Part shown: positions 1 through 10,700 of the stretch, piece after piece
Position numbering within the stretch: the stretch's first letter is position 1
Layout: the number at the start of each line of letters is the position of its first letter
NCBI RefSeq assembly: GCF_964023145.1
Contig: NZ_CAXIED010000001.1
Coordinates: 186,001 to 250,000, forward strand
DNA from: Chlamydia sp. BM-2023
GTDB lineage: Bacteria; Chlamydiota; Chlamydiia; Chlamydiales; Chlamydiaceae
Direction: 5' to 3'
Length of the DNA: 64,000 bases
Program-made: the position numbers and the translations under genes
Notes under the pieces: model-generated
What the model saw: the letters and a program-made list of their open reading frames with translations, nothing else
The model's database searches: none
Told to the model about the DNA's origin: nothing

Positions 1-441
1 GGGCAAGCCTAGGATCATATTCCCTACTAACACACCTAAGAAAAAGCTGATGGTTAATCCAGATATGCAAAAAACACTATCCCAAAATACTTTCCATTTT
101 CTGGACTCAGCCTTACTACGAAACTCTAGAGAACATCCCCTACAGACATAAAGTAATACTAACGTCCATATGGGCATATAGAAAATCGAGAGGAGCGTAC
201 CATAGGCAGCTGGGAAACCTGCAAAAAGTCCTCCGAAAATAATAATCAGCCAAACTTCATTACCGTCCCAAACGGGGCCTATGGAGTTTAATAAAACACG
301 CCGTTCTTTATCTTCACGAGATATAAAATAGATTGTACTCAAACCTAAATCAAAACCATCTCCTAAAGAATAGGCAAATACTGCGACTACTAGTATAGCG
401 TACCAAGCTATTGGCAACATCGAAGCTAAAGAAAATTCCAT
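1..441 (-). CDS. cydB: Cytochrome bd oxidase subunit II, N-terminal part (cut by window edge)
   Basis: Subunit II of the membrane cytochrome bd ubiquinol oxidase, which reduces oxygen at low concentration. The frame opens with ATG at 441 and stays open to the left edge, giving the first 147 residues. The conserved CydB motif GPVWDGNEVWL is visible, along with three hydrophobic segments. The start lies two bases after the cydA stop codon, so the two subunits are probably translated together from one mRNA. The C-terminal part lies outside the window. Identification is secure from the motif and the neighbour. Confidence 0.95.
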   Translation of the reverse strand, partial: MEFSLASMLPIAWYAILVVAVFAYSLGDGFDLGLSTIYFISREDKERRVLLNSIGPVWDGNEVWLIIIFGGLFAGFPAAYGTLLSIFYMPIWTLVLLYVCRGCSLEFRSKAESRKWKVFWDSVFCISGLTISFFLGVLVGNMILGLP

Positions 442-443
442 AA

Positions 444-1784
444 CTATACTTCCACCTCATTAAGGTCATTTTGATCAGGCCCTCGTTGTACCTTCTTACA
501 CAAAAGAAAGATAAATAAAGAGAGAAGACATGCAAATACTATGCTAAATAAAGCTAAAGATTGAACAACTTGCCCCCCACGGATTATCGAAGAGGCTGCG
601 GATTGAGTTTTTAATAAACCATAGACAACCCAAGGCTGTCTTCCCATTTCAGCAGCGCACCAACCCACTTCATTACATATTTCGGGACAGAGAACAGAAA
701 ATGAGAGTATGAATAATATGAAAGATTTTAATGCCCAGCGTCTCTTCCTATATGCACACCAGGTAATCATCACCAAAAGAACCATAAGGGCCCAAAGCAT
801 AATCATCAAGTGATACAGCTGAAACACGGCTTGAACATTTGGCCACTCATCTTGAGGAGCCTGATCTAAACCAGTAACGGGGGTCTTTGTATTTCTATGA
901 ACTAAGAAAGAAAGCCCTCCAGGAAGAGGCACTCCAAATACTTTTTGATTTTTTACATCTACAATACCGAATAGGTAAATTGGACTATACTCTTCTGTTT
1001 TAAATAGACCTTCAAAAGCTGCTAATTTTGTCGGTTGATTTTTAGCCACTCCACGAGCAGAAACATCTGCGGACCATAGTTGTAAAATAAGAACTATGAT
1101 TCCTGTTATGGCTCCTAATTTTAATCCCTTACGGGCGAACTCTATATGGCGCTGTTTACGTAAATAGTAAGCACTTACGCTAATTACAAGAAAGATTCCT
1201 GATAACCATGTTCCTAATACTACGTGGGTAAAACGATCGATACTTGTCGGAGAGAATACTACCTGCCAAAATGATGTCATTGTAGGTACAAGTTGTCCAT
1301 GATGCATTGCCATTTCATATCCAGATGGTGTTTGCATCCAAGAATTGGCGCATACTATCCAAAAAGCACTCATATGTGCTCCAAGAGCTACCATACAAGT
1401 AGCAAAAAAATGCATTTTCTTAGACACCTTATGGCGGCCAAACAACAGAACACCTAAAAATCCTGATTCTAAGAAAAAGGCAAATACGCCTTCACTTCCT
1501 AAAAGTGCGCCAAAAATGTTCCCTGTATATTCAGAAAATCCCGCCCAATTGGAACCAAAAGAAAAAATTTGCATAATTCCTGTAACAACTCCAACAACAA
1601 ATGTCAGAGCAAATACCCCAATCCAAAACCAGGTCATTTGTTTATAAATATTCTTCTTAGTAATCAGATACAAACCTTCCATGACAACAAGCATCATACT
1701 AAGGCCCATACTCAAAGGAACAAAAAGGTAATGAAATCCAACAAACAAACCAAACTGTATCCTAGATAAAACTACTGCATCCAT
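444..1784 (-). CDS. cydA: Cytochrome bd oxidase subunit I
   Basis: Catalytic subunit I of cytochrome bd quinol oxidase, an integral membrane protein carrying hemes b558, b595 and d. The predicted 446-residue protein starts MDAVVLSRIQFG, and the early FHYLFVPLS segment holds a likely heme-ligand His. The GRQPWV motif is present near the C-terminus. I chose ATG 1784 because a GGCGGA purine-rich stretch precedes it and CydA proteins normally begin here; the same frame extends upstream to 1841 with a non-homologous-looking leader. It is the first gene of a cydA-cydB operon, divergent from dacA. Confidence 0.95.
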   Translation of the reverse strand: MDAVVLSRIQFGLFVGFHYLFVPLSMGLSMMLVVMEGLYLITKKNIYKQMTWFWIGVFALTFVVGVVTGIMQIFSFGSNWAGFSEYTGNIFGALLGSEGVFAFFLESGFLGVLLFGRHKVSKKMHFFATCMVALGAHMSAFWIVCANSWMQTPSGYEMAMHHGQLVPTMTSFWQVVFSPTSIDRFTHVVLGTWLSGIFLVISVSAYYLRKQRHIEFARKGLKLGAITGIIVLILQLWSADVSARGVAKNQPTKLAAFEGLFKTEEYSPIYLFGIVDVKNQKVFGVPLPGGLSFLVHRNTKTPVTGLDQAPQDEWPNVQAVFQLYHLMIMLWALMVLLVMITWCAYRKRRWALKSFILFILSFSVLCPEICNEVGWCAAEMGRQPWVVYGLLKTQSAASSIIRGGQVVQSLALFSIVFACLLSLFIFLLCKKVQRGPDQNDLNEVEV

Positions 1785-1983
1785 ACGTCCGCCAGAAATC
1801 CGAGAACAAATAAAAAATCTGTAATGTGAAGCATATAACAAACTATTGCAACTATAAAATACTTTGCTGTTAACCCTTTTCTCTATATGCTACAGTATTA
1901 TATTATCTTCTTTTAGAAAGCAGTCGCTTGCCTTTAAGGTGAGAATCTCTTCGAGTATTCTATTCTAGGAAACTAGTAAAGTT

Positions 1984-2778
1984 ATGCCCATAGATATCAC
2001 TTATTATACAACGCCCTTACTAGAAATTCTTCTAATATGGGTAGTATTAAATTACCTGTTGAAGTTCTTTTGGGGAACTCGCGCCATGGACGTTGTCTTT
2101 GGTTTGCTTGCGTTTCTGTTTCTATTTGTCCTAGCTGATAAGCTTCATTTCCCTATTATCAGACGATTAATGTTGCACGTTGTGAATGTCGCTGCCATTG
2201 TCGTTTTTATTATTTTCCAGCCAGAAATACGGCTCGCTTTATCTCGTGTACGCTTTCATGGGAGGAAGTTTGTCATTGATCTACAAGATCAATTCGTAGA
2301 ACATTTAACATCATGCATCTATCAAATGTCTGAAAGACAAATAGGAGCTCTTGTTGTTCTTGAAAACAAAAACTCTTTCGATGAGTTTCTAAGTTTTTCT
2401 TCAGTAAAAATTAACGCTAGTTTTTCAGAAGAACTTTTAGAAACTATTTTTGAGCCTTCGTCCCCTCTTCATGACGGTGCTGTAATCCTCAGAGGAGAAA
2501 TGATAGCCTACGCTCGTGTTGTCCTTCCTTTAGCGCATGATACTACTCAGTTATCACGCTCTATGGGAACCCGTCATCGTGCTGCTTTAGGAGCCAGCCA
2601 ACGTACTGACGCTTTGATCATCATTGTCTCCGAAGAAAACGGCTATGTTTCGTTATCTCGCGATGGTATTTTAACTCGCGGAGTAAAAATGGATAGATTC
2701 AAAGCGGTATTAAGAAGCATTCTTTCTTTAAAAGAACAGAAACGCAAACCCTTTAGCTCATGGATTTGGAAAAAATGA
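1984..2778 (+). CDS. dacA: Diadenylate cyclase (c-di-AMP synthase), CdaA/DacA type
   Basis: Makes cyclic di-AMP from two ATP. The 264-residue protein has about three N-terminal transmembrane helices (residues 10-85) followed by a DisA_N cyclase domain. Its diagnostic motifs are present: PLHDGAV near residue 160 and GTRHRAALG near residue 198. This is the CdaA architecture (membrane-anchored) rather than DisA. It overlaps the next gene, which encodes a YbbR-domain protein, as CdaA/CdaR pairs do in Gram-positives. In chlamydiae c-di-AMP is known to be sensed by host STING. Confidence 0.93.
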   Translation: MPIDITYYTTPLLEILLIWVVLNYLLKFFWGTRAMDVVFGLLAFLFLFVLADKLHFPIIRRLMLHVVNVAAIVVFIIFQPEIRLALSRVRFHGRKFVIDLQDQFVEHLTSCIYQMSERQIGALVVLENKNSFDEFLSFSSVKINASFSEELLETIFEPSSPLHDGAVILRGEMIAYARVVLPLAHDTTQLSRSMGTRHRAALGASQRTDALIIIVSEENGYVSLSRDGILTRGVKMDRFKAVLRSILSLKEQKRKPFSSWIWKK

Positions 2779-4043
2779 TCGATTTTTTTTCTCGTTTTTT
2801 CATGCGTAATTGGCTGAGAAAGATAGTTTCTCTAGGGTTTGCTATTATCATTTGGATTCTCGTTGGGCAAACGGTTACTATTACCCGCACGCTAAATAAC
2901 GTTCCCGTACGTATTATAGATCTTGCTCCTGAACAAACAGTTTTAGGGTTACAAAATAACGGACTATTAGACAAAAAAGTCTCGTTAACCATCACAGGAA
3001 ATAAAAATACAGTTCATGATCTGCGTTCTACAAATTTAGAAGTTGTTATTAGTGCTTCCGGTCATACGGAAAGTTGGATAGCGGCTATTGATAAGTATAA
3101 CCTTGTTAGCCTTGATGAGGAGACAAATATCCGCAGGGATATTCAAAGTGTCTCTTCTGACGATATTTTTATTCGTCTTACGCAGTATGTCACCGAAGAT
3201 ATTACGGTGACTATTACCACTCCCGTGGGCAGCCCCCCTAAAGGGTATGAGTATCTAGATGTTTGGCCGAAATACCTAATTCAAAAAGTCAGCGGTCCTA
3301 AAGAGTATGTTAATGCTCTTAAAGAACAAGGTTTAGAGCTCACCTTTAATTTAAATAAAGTTTCCTTTGAAGAGTTAGAAAGAAACCGTATTGCCCAAGG
3401 CAATCATGATGAAATCATCTTTCCTATTCCTGAAGAGTGGAAAAAAATTCTTATTCCTTTTGGGAATACAAATACCTATGAAAATCTAAATGATCCTCAG
3501 GCAGACTTTTTACGTTTGCTATTTTTAAAACAGGAATTCATTCCTCTAAATCTTAATCTTCCTGTTTTACTATTCTTCCCGGTAAAGTATAGCCATACCT
3601 TTAATCCTCTTGCCTATACTTTAGAGCCTTCGCCACCTATTATTCTCAATCAAGGAATCTATCAAATTGATATTCCTCTTTATGTAAAAGACGTCAGCAA
3701 ACTCTTCTTAGATGTTGTGAAAAATAACATTGCCCTAGCGATTGTTATGGCTCCTCCCCATAGCAATAACTCTGTAAACTGGGCTGTAGAATTCATAGAT
3801 GAAAAAACCCTTGAAGATACCTTTGTTCAAGCGATCATGGCTCAAGAACATGGTATTCTCCATGATTTTGCTCTAATTGATGAAACAGGAATCCGTCATC
3901 GATTCCGAGAGTATTTAAGAAAGCTCTCTTTGTTTGCTAAGGATGGATCTCCCTTAAATCTCTCCGCGGAAATTTCACATAATAAAGTAATTATCCATTC
4001 AAAACCGGTAGAGACTTCTAAGTTACATAAAAAAGAGTGGTAA
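2775..4043 (+). CDS. YbbR-domain protein, CdaR-like regulator of diadenylate cyclase
   Basis: Likely partner and regulator of the upstream cyclase. It has one N-terminal transmembrane helix (IIIWILVG region) followed by about 380 residues of beta-rich extracytoplasmic sequence that fits repeated YbbR domains. I place the start at ATG 2775, where ATGA overlaps the dacA stop codon with a GGA just upstream. An in-frame ATG at 2760 is possible and adds five residues. Function is inferred from the CdaA-CdaR pairing in other bacteria; nothing in the sequence shows direct enzymatic activity. Confidence 0.85.
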   Translation: MIDFFSRFFMRNWLRKIVSLGFAIIIWILVGQTVTITRTLNNVPVRIIDLAPEQTVLGLQNNGLLDKKVSLTITGNKNTVHDLRSTNLEVVISASGHTESWIAAIDKYNLVSLDEETNIRRDIQSVSSDDIFIRLTQYVTEDITVTITTPVGSPPKGYEYLDVWPKYLIQKVSGPKEYVNALKEQGLELTFNLNKVSFEELERNRIAQGNHDEIIFPIPEEWKKILIPFGNTNTYENLNDPQADFLRLLFLKQEFIPLNLNLPVLLFFPVKYSHTFNPLAYTLEPSPPIILNQGIYQIDIPLYVKDVSKLFLDVVKNNIALAIVMAPPHSNNSVNWAVEFIDEKTLEDTFVQAIMAQEHGILHDFALIDETGIRHRFREYLRKLSLFAKDGSPLNLSAEISHNKVIIHSKPVETSKLHKKEW

Positions 4044-4196
4044 ACTTAAAGTTGCCTAGAAGATTTATTAGAGCTATTGTAGGTTGAGAACAGTTTATCA
4101 AGCTTGTAGACGGTATCTTCTATAAATGAAGAAAAGAGTTTTCCTTTTCTATATCTCATCTTTTCCTACTGCACACCAAGTAAGTGATCTAAAATC

Positions 4197-5534
4197 ATGT
4201 TAAAAACATTACGTCGTGCAAAGCAAAGTACTATAGACTTTCTTGTTTACGCCATAGGAATATCTCTAATCAGTATTTTTAAATCTCTTCCTAGATCTTT
4301 ATTATGTCGTTTGGGAAGAATTGCCGGAGTTGTAGTTTTTCACACAGTTCCTGACTACAGAAAAACCGCCTTAACAAATTTAGCGTTAGCTTTTCCGGAT
4401 AAGACTCTCAAGGAAAGGTTTCTTCTTGCCAAGCAGTCTATTCAACATGTCATGATTACCCTGTTAGAGCTACTTGCTGTAGAGGGGCTTGTCCATAATC
4501 TTGACAATTTGATTTCGATAGCGACCTCTGAAACACAGCCGGAAGGATTTTGTCCCCACGAAGTACTTACCAACGAGGAATTAGATGCTACCTTTGCGAA
4601 GCTCAACGAAAATGAAGGAGTGATTCTTTTTTGTGGTCACCAGGCTAATTGGGAACTACCCTTCCTTTATATCACTAGGGATTATCCTGGGTTAGCTTTT
4701 GCAAAACCTATAAACAACGCCCGGTTAAATAAAAAAATTTTCTCTTTAAGAGAAATTTTCAAAGGGAAAATTGTTTCTCCCAAACAAGGAATACATCACG
4801 CTCTTCAATCTCTGCATCAAGGGCATGTTATCGGGATAGTAGGCGATCAAGCCCTTTTGCTTTCTTCATATGCCTATCCTCTATTTGGAAATGATGCCTT
4901 TACAACAACAACGCCAGCTTTACTAGCATATAAAACAGGGAAACCTGTCATAGCAATATCTGTTTATCGTAATGAAAATGGATATCAAATTATTCCTAGT
5001 AAAAGGTTTTATGCTGACAAGTCCCTACCATTGAAAGAGTCCACATCCTTACTTATGAATAACATCATGGGATTCCTTGAAAAAGGAATAGCGTGCAAGC
5101 CAGAACAATGGATGTGGATGCACAAACGATGGAAACGTAAGGTAAATAACAAAATAAAAAAGAGATACTCTTACAGCCGTATTCTCGTAGTTATGAAACA
5201 AGATGCTATAGAAAAAAATCGTGATTTTCTTATAGATCTCGCTAATCTGTATTCAGGAGCATTACTCACACTAGCTGTACAAAATCAAACCGCCCCCTTG
5301 AAGGACCTTCCTCAATACATCGTGAAAGAGTTCTGTTCCCATGATGATTTACGCCGTTTCCCCAATAGCTTTCCTGCTATCTTTGACTTTGCGGAACTTC
5401 CAAAACCTCTACATAAATATTTTAAAAAATCAGGATCTGTAGCTCTCTACACAGCAAAAGACTTAGAAAAAAAATTACGACAACCCAATTCACCTTTAAT
5501 TACGGCATTAAATGGATTTTTAAAAAAATCCTAA
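4197..5534 (+). CDS. htrB: Lipid A biosynthesis late acyltransferase (LpxL/HtrB family)
   Basis: Predicted inner-membrane acyltransferase that adds a secondary acyl chain to the lipid A precursor. The 445-residue protein has an N-terminal membrane anchor. The family catalytic motif HxxxxWE is visible as GHQANWELP near residue 150, and a GDQ segment near residue 217 matches LpxL proteins. The C-terminal ~120 residues after the MWMHKRWK motif go beyond the usual ~310-residue LpxL length and look like a lineage extension. It follows the dacA-ybbR pair at 150 bp and may have its own promoter. Confidence 0.88.
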   Translation: MLKTLRRAKQSTIDFLVYAIGISLISIFKSLPRSLLCRLGRIAGVVVFHTVPDYRKTALTNLALAFPDKTLKERFLLAKQSIQHVMITLLELLAVEGLVHNLDNLISIATSETQPEGFCPHEVLTNEELDATFAKLNENEGVILFCGHQANWELPFLYITRDYPGLAFAKPINNARLNKKIFSLREIFKGKIVSPKQGIHHALQSLHQGHVIGIVGDQALLLSSYAYPLFGNDAFTTTTPALLAYKTGKPVIAISVYRNENGYQIIPSKRFYADKSLPLKESTSLLMNNIMGFLEKGIACKPEQWMWMHKRWKRKVNNKIKKRYSYSRILVVMKQDAIEKNRDFLIDLANLYSGALLTLAVQNQTAPLKDLPQYIVKEFCSHDDLRRFPNSFPAIFDFAELPKPLHKYFKKSGSVALYTAKDLEKKLRQPNSPLITALNGFLKKS

Positions 5535-5626
5535 ACAGTCTGTATTAGGAAACAAAATATTTTTTTTGATTTTTTTCCCTACTTCCAACAAAATGTTACT
5601 TTTTCTGTCCAACTAAGCAGGATCTT

Positions 5627-5926
5627 ATGTGTTTAACAGGATGTTTGGGATCTACATTTGAATATAGTTTGAACTGTATATGCTTTTGCGAGGCTTCTCA
5701 TACTAATAAACGTGTCACAGCTTTAATTTCGGCATTGATATTTGCTATTTTAACAATAGCTTCTATTGTAGTGTTCTCACTAGTGTGTGCAGGAACAATC
5801 GCTGTTCCTGAAACTCTTTGGGGAGTCAGTAAATACATTCTCACTCCTATTTTGCTAGCGATTGCCCTTGTTGCAGCTTCGTTATCAGCAGGATGTTTTA
5901 AAGCTCGAAATCGTTTCCTAGCTTAA
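5627..5926 (+). CDS. Small two-helix membrane protein of unknown function
   Basis: 99 residues, not recognised. The N-terminus is Cys-rich (MCLTGCLGS, then CICFCEAS), followed by two long hydrophobic helices (about residues 30-54 and 68-90) separated by a short polar turn. This bilobed hydrophobic pattern is typical of chlamydial inclusion-membrane (Inc) proteins but is not proof. An AGGA lies 4 bases before the ATG. It sits 92 bp after the acyltransferase and converges with pykF. Confidence 0.6.
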   Translation: MCLTGCLGSTFEYSLNCICFCEASHTNKRVTALISALIFAILTIASIVVFSLVCAGTIAVPETLWGVSKYILTPILLAIALVAASLSAGCFKARNRFLA

Positions 5927-5949
5927 AACCTACAGTATTTATCACAGCT

Positions 5950-7395
5950 TTATTTAGCAGATGCTGTGATAATATCGTTTACTGTTGTTAAGGTTAGGTT
6001 ATTCGTATCTTTCATTTGAGCTCCGCGGCTCAAAACAAGGATTTTATCATAGTTTGATAAAATACCCCTCTCGATTCCATAAACACACGCTTGGTGTCTC
6101 CATACGGCTCGATCCGACTCTTGCGTAAGCATGGGGTACACCCCCCATTCTAAAGCTAAGCGGTAATACACTGATATATTTGGAGTAACAGCAATAATTG
6201 GGAAGCGAGGACGATACTTAGAAAGGAAAATCGGAGATCCCCCGGATTCTGTATAAACAATAATTGCCCTGGCATTAGCTTTTTCAGCAATATGAATTCC
6301 AGATAGACCTATGGACTGCAAATATGGAGATACCTTAACAGCACTATCACTATCATCAAGATTTAAGAAAGAAGCATAATTAAGATTTTTTTCAGTCTCT
6401 TTAATTACTGAGCGCATAATTTTTACAGCTGCTATGGGGTAATTTCCGGAAGCGGTTTCCCCTGACAGCATAACTGCAGAAGTTCCATCATAAATAGCAT
6501 TAGCAACGTCAGAAACTTCCGCGCGTGTTGGCAAAACATTACGAATCATTGATTCTAACATTTGTGTGGCGGTAATACAAAACCGCCCGGTTTCACGAGA
6601 AACCTTAGCCATAAACTTCTGTAAATTGGGCACCTCAACAACAGACATCTCGATTCCTAGGTCTCCACGGGCAATCATAATGCCATCACAACACTTAGCA
6701 ATCTGAGAAAAATTCTCCACACCCAAACGATTTTCAATTTTAGCAATAATAGGTATGTCAGCACGCCCGCAATCTGCTAAACATTTACGCATAATCTCAA
6801 TATCTTCAGCATAACGAACAAATGATGCCGCAATAACATCAACTCCTTGCTCAACACCAAATTTTAAATCATCGATATCCTTATCGGTCATAAAAGGAAG
6901 AGCCAGGTCAATATCTCTTATACTCAAAGATTTATAAGATTTTAATTCTCCGGCATTAACGAATTCTAACTCTAAATAATCATCTCCTGCAGAGGAAACC
7001 ACAGCTTGAATGTAGCCATCATCTATTAATACATCCGCACCCTCGCGCACATAAGGGAAAACACAATGAGGATGTAAAGTAATCCCCCCTTCTGCGGATC
7101 CTTCTACTTCTTTACCAACTAAAGTAATCTTTTGTCCCCGAGATACTTTTATTGGTGTAGGGATATTTCCTAAACGAACCTCAGGCCCTTTAGTATCCAG
7201 CATAATCGCTAAGGGAGCACTTTTCTTTTCTCGTAACTCTTTAAGAAGACGGATTGTCTGACCATGAGTTTCGTGCGTACCATGACTAAAATTTAACCTC
7301 GCGACATTCATTCCTGCATCTAAAAGCTTCTCAAGCATTTCAGGAGTGTTTGTTGCCGGACCTATAGTACAAATGATTTTCGTTCTTACGATCAT
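5950..7395 (-). CDS. pyk: Pyruvate kinase
   Basis: Catalyses phosphoenolpyruvate + ADP to pyruvate + ATP, the last step of glycolysis, in the cytoplasm. The 481-residue length fits the family. Visible motifs are the N-terminal TKIICTIGPATN, NFSHGTHE, MLDTKGPEVR and the active-site IIAKIENRLGV with its catalytic Lys, then the ARGDLG metal-binding site and the TATQMLESM substrate-binding segment. A strong AGGGAAG ribosome site precedes ATG 7395. It converges with the small membrane-protein gene and diverges from uvrA. Confidence 0.97.
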   Translation of the reverse strand: MIVRTKIICTIGPATNTPEMLEKLLDAGMNVARLNFSHGTHETHGQTIRLLKELREKKSAPLAIMLDTKGPEVRLGNIPTPIKVSRGQKITLVGKEVEGSAEGGITLHPHCVFPYVREGADVLIDDGYIQAVVSSAGDDYLELEFVNAGELKSYKSLSIRDIDLALPFMTDKDIDDLKFGVEQGVDVIAASFVRYAEDIEIMRKCLADCGRADIPIIAKIENRLGVENFSQIAKCCDGIMIARGDLGIEMSVVEVPNLQKFMAKVSRETGRFCITATQMLESMIRNVLPTRAEVSDVANAIYDGTSAVMLSGETASGNYPIAAVKIMRSVIKETEKNLNYASFLNLDDSDSAVKVSPYLQSIGLSGIHIAEKANARAIIVYTESGGSPIFLSKYRPRFPIIAVTPNISVYYRLALEWGVYPMLTQESDRAVWRHQACVYGIERGILSNYDKILVLSRGAQMKDTNNLTLTTVNDIITASAK

Positions 7396-7711
7396 ACTTC
7401 CCTGATTCTCTTTAACAAATCAAAAACTTACTTAACTTATAGCTAACATGAATTGGTTATTACAAAAAATAATTTGCACTAGACCTTGAAATATCTAGCA
7501 AGCCACGTTACTCTAGATAAGATACATCATTTGATTTTAATTTGTATGTTGAAATACCTATCTCTATACTATTTCATCAAATAGTGCTTATACTTATATT
7601 TTAATCTTGGGAAATGAGTGGTTTACTTTTTTTCCTTTCTATAAAGTTACAAGTAAATCAAACTAGTTTCTAATAACTATCTGTGTAAGCAATCTCTGAA
7701 TATTTCCTGTT
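7396..7711. other. Intergenic region between divergent pyk and uvrA
   Basis: 316 bases without a credible gene. It is AT-rich and must hold the promoters for both divergent genes. I see no strong consensus -35/-10 pair; a weak TATAAG sits about 45 bases upstream of pyk on the minus strand. A short palindrome CTATTT-CATC-AAATAG lies near 7570. No repeat or RNA gene was recognised. Confidence 0.5.
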
Positions 7712-10700
7712 ATGAGATCTATGTCTACGTTACCCGTCTGTATTTCTGGTATTACCGTTAGAAACCTAAAAAATATATCCGTAGAGTTTCTTCCTGGTGA
7801 GATTGTTTTGCTTACGGGGGTATCAGGCTCGGGGAAATCTTCATTAGCTTTTGATACTGTCTATGCAGCAGGAAGAAAACGCTATGTATCTACACTACCT
7901 TCTTTCTTTGCTACGACCCTTTCTTCTCTTCCCGCTCCCTCTATTGAAAAAATCCGTGGATTATCTCCAACAATTGCTGTTAAGCAAAATCATTTTGCCT
8001 ATCATGTCCATGCGACTGTGGGGAGTGTCACAGAGCTATCCCAGCATCTTGCTTTATTATTTTCTCTAGATGGGGAGGCTCGAGATCCTCATACAAATGA
8101 AGTCCTTAAATTACAGAGTAAAGAAAAAATACTCGCGATTCTTGAAAGTATTCCTGATGCTACTCAGATAACATTATTAGCTCCCCTAATAGATAAAAGC
8201 CTTGCGTCTATTCAAGAATGCATAAGACAGGGATATACAAAAATCCGCATTAACAATGTTATCTCGCCTATTTATTCTTTTCTTTCCTCTCCTATTGGTG
8301 AAGATACCCCTGCGGATATCGTTGTAGACTCTCTTATTAAAAATGAAAGTAACAATGCCCGTTTAAAAGTCAGCTTATTCTCAGCTTTGAGTTTAGGAGA
8401 AGGGCAATGTTGCGTAAGCACAGATCTCTACGAGGAAACCTTTTCCACACAAATTTATATTCCTGAGACTCAGCAAACATATACCCCTTTAACACCTCAG
8501 TCCTTTTCTCCTCATAGTCTTCATGGACGATGTTTTGCCTGTCAAGGAACAGGCATGCATCTTGTTATTCAGGACTCCTCTCTTATTGATCAGCACCTCT
8601 CTATTCGTCAAAATTGCTGTAAGCTGGCAGGAAATTGTTCTACCTATTTTTACAATGCCTTGTATCAATCTCTAGCGGATACGTTAGGCTTTAGTTTGGA
8701 TACTCCTTGGAAAGATCTTTCTAACGACATTCAGCAAGCTTTTTTGTATGGACACCAGCATTTGGTTCTTCCTGTGCGACTTTTTGATCCTACATTAGGG
8801 AAAAAAATGCTCTCCCATAAGCTTTGGCGAGGGGTTCTCAATGATATCGGAGAAAAAATCCGTTATGCTGCAAAACCTTCAAAATATCTCCCTGAGGGAA
8901 CAACAGTACAAACGTGCTCTAAGTGTCACGGAACAGGAATAGGAGAATATGCATCTGCAGCGACATGGCAAGGAAAGACCTTCGGAGAATTTCAAAAAAT
9001 GCCTCTGGATGATTTCTTTTCCTTTATTTCCCCTATAAAAGCAGCGTCAACATCTGTTCGTGAAATTTTAGATGGTTTGCGTAATCGCCTTTCGTTGCTT
9101 ATAGATCTCGGGCTTTCCTATCTTACTTTAGATAGGACATTGGCGACATTATCAGGAGGAGAACAAGAACGCACAGCATTAGCGAAGCATCTTGGAGCAG
9201 AACTATCAGGAATTACCTATATTCTTGATGAGCCTTCTATAGGTTTACATCCTCGAGATACACACAAACTTATTCGCGTAATCCAAAAACTACGTAATCA
9301 AGGGAATTCTATTCTTCTTGTTGAGCATGATGAACAGATGATTTCCTTTGTTGATCGCATTATTGATATTGGTCCTGGAGCGGGAATCTTCGGGGGTGAG
9401 GTATTATTTAACGGTGCTCCTAAAGACTTCTTAAACAATTGCGATTCGCTAACAGCTAAGTATCTTCGCCATGAGCTTACTATTGATATTCCCAGCAAGC
9501 GCCCATTAACAAAAGCTCGTCTATCCCTATCACATGCTACCACTAACAACTTAAAAGACGTCACGATCTCTATTCCTTTAGAGAGAATAACCGCGGTAAC
9601 AGGCGTGTCGGGATCAGGAAAATCCTCTTTGATTAATGATACTTTAGTTCCCGCTATTGAAAGAGTTTTACAAGGAGAGGAAGACCCCAATCTAAATATC
9701 ACCAAAGGAAAGGTAGAGCGCATTGTGCATATCACTCGCGATCTTCCTGGGCGTTCACAACGCTCTATTCCTTTAACTTATATTAAAGCTTTTGATGATC
9801 TTAGGGAACTCTTTGCTGAGCAACCAAGAAGCAAAAGGTTAGGATTAACCAAGGGGCATTTTAGTTTTAATCTTTCTTTAGGGTCTTGCGTAGAATGCCA
9901 GGGACTAGGCTCTACAACATTATCGGAAGATTTCACACCGATTCCTTGTGGATTATGTCATGGCAAGCGCTTCCAACCTCAGATTTTAGAAGTACATTAT
10001 GAAGGGAAAAATATCGCAGATATTTTAGCTATGACAGCATACGAAGCTGAAAAATTTTTCCAAACGACTCCTCATATCCATGAGAAAATCCATGCATTAT
10101 GTTCTTTAGGTCTTGATCATCTTCCTTTAGGAAGACCGTTATCAAGCTTGTCAGGAGGGGAAATTCAAAGATTAAAACTTACTTATGAATTACTTGCTCC
10201 TGCTAAAAAACCCACATTATACATTCTTGATGAGCCGACAACTGGGCTACACACCCACGATATTCATGCTCTCATCCATGTTCTTCTTTCTCTAACACAT
10301 CAGGGCCATACTGTTGTGATTATAGAACACAACATGCACATTGTAAAAATTTCTGATTATGTTATTGAGCTAGGTCCTGAAGGTGGCGAACTCGGCGGTT
10401 ATCTATTAGCTTCATGTACCCCTGAGGAGCTTATTCTTTTAGACACTCCTACTGCGAAGGCTTTACAACCCTATATCCAAAAAACTAAAAATCTCCCTCG
10501 TGTAGTTCAAAAATCTCATATTCCCAATTTCCCTGGGGAAATTTCTATTCGTGATGCTCATCATCATAATCTTAAACATATCGATGTGACCATTCCTAGA
10601 AATTCCCTAACAGCAATTTCAGGACCCTCGGCATCAGGGAAACACTCTCTAGTTTTTGATATTCTTTATGCTTCGGGAAACATCGCTTATGCTGAGCTTT

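Noticed and set aside
350..535. Minus-strand frame of 61 codons spanning the cydB start
   Set aside because: It overlaps the true cydB and cydA frames, which carry clear family motifs, and its own protein looks like nothing known.
9298..9735. 145-codon minus-strand frame inside uvrA
   Set aside because: Fully inside the coding sequence of uvrA around a Walker A motif; a shadow frame without a ribosome site.
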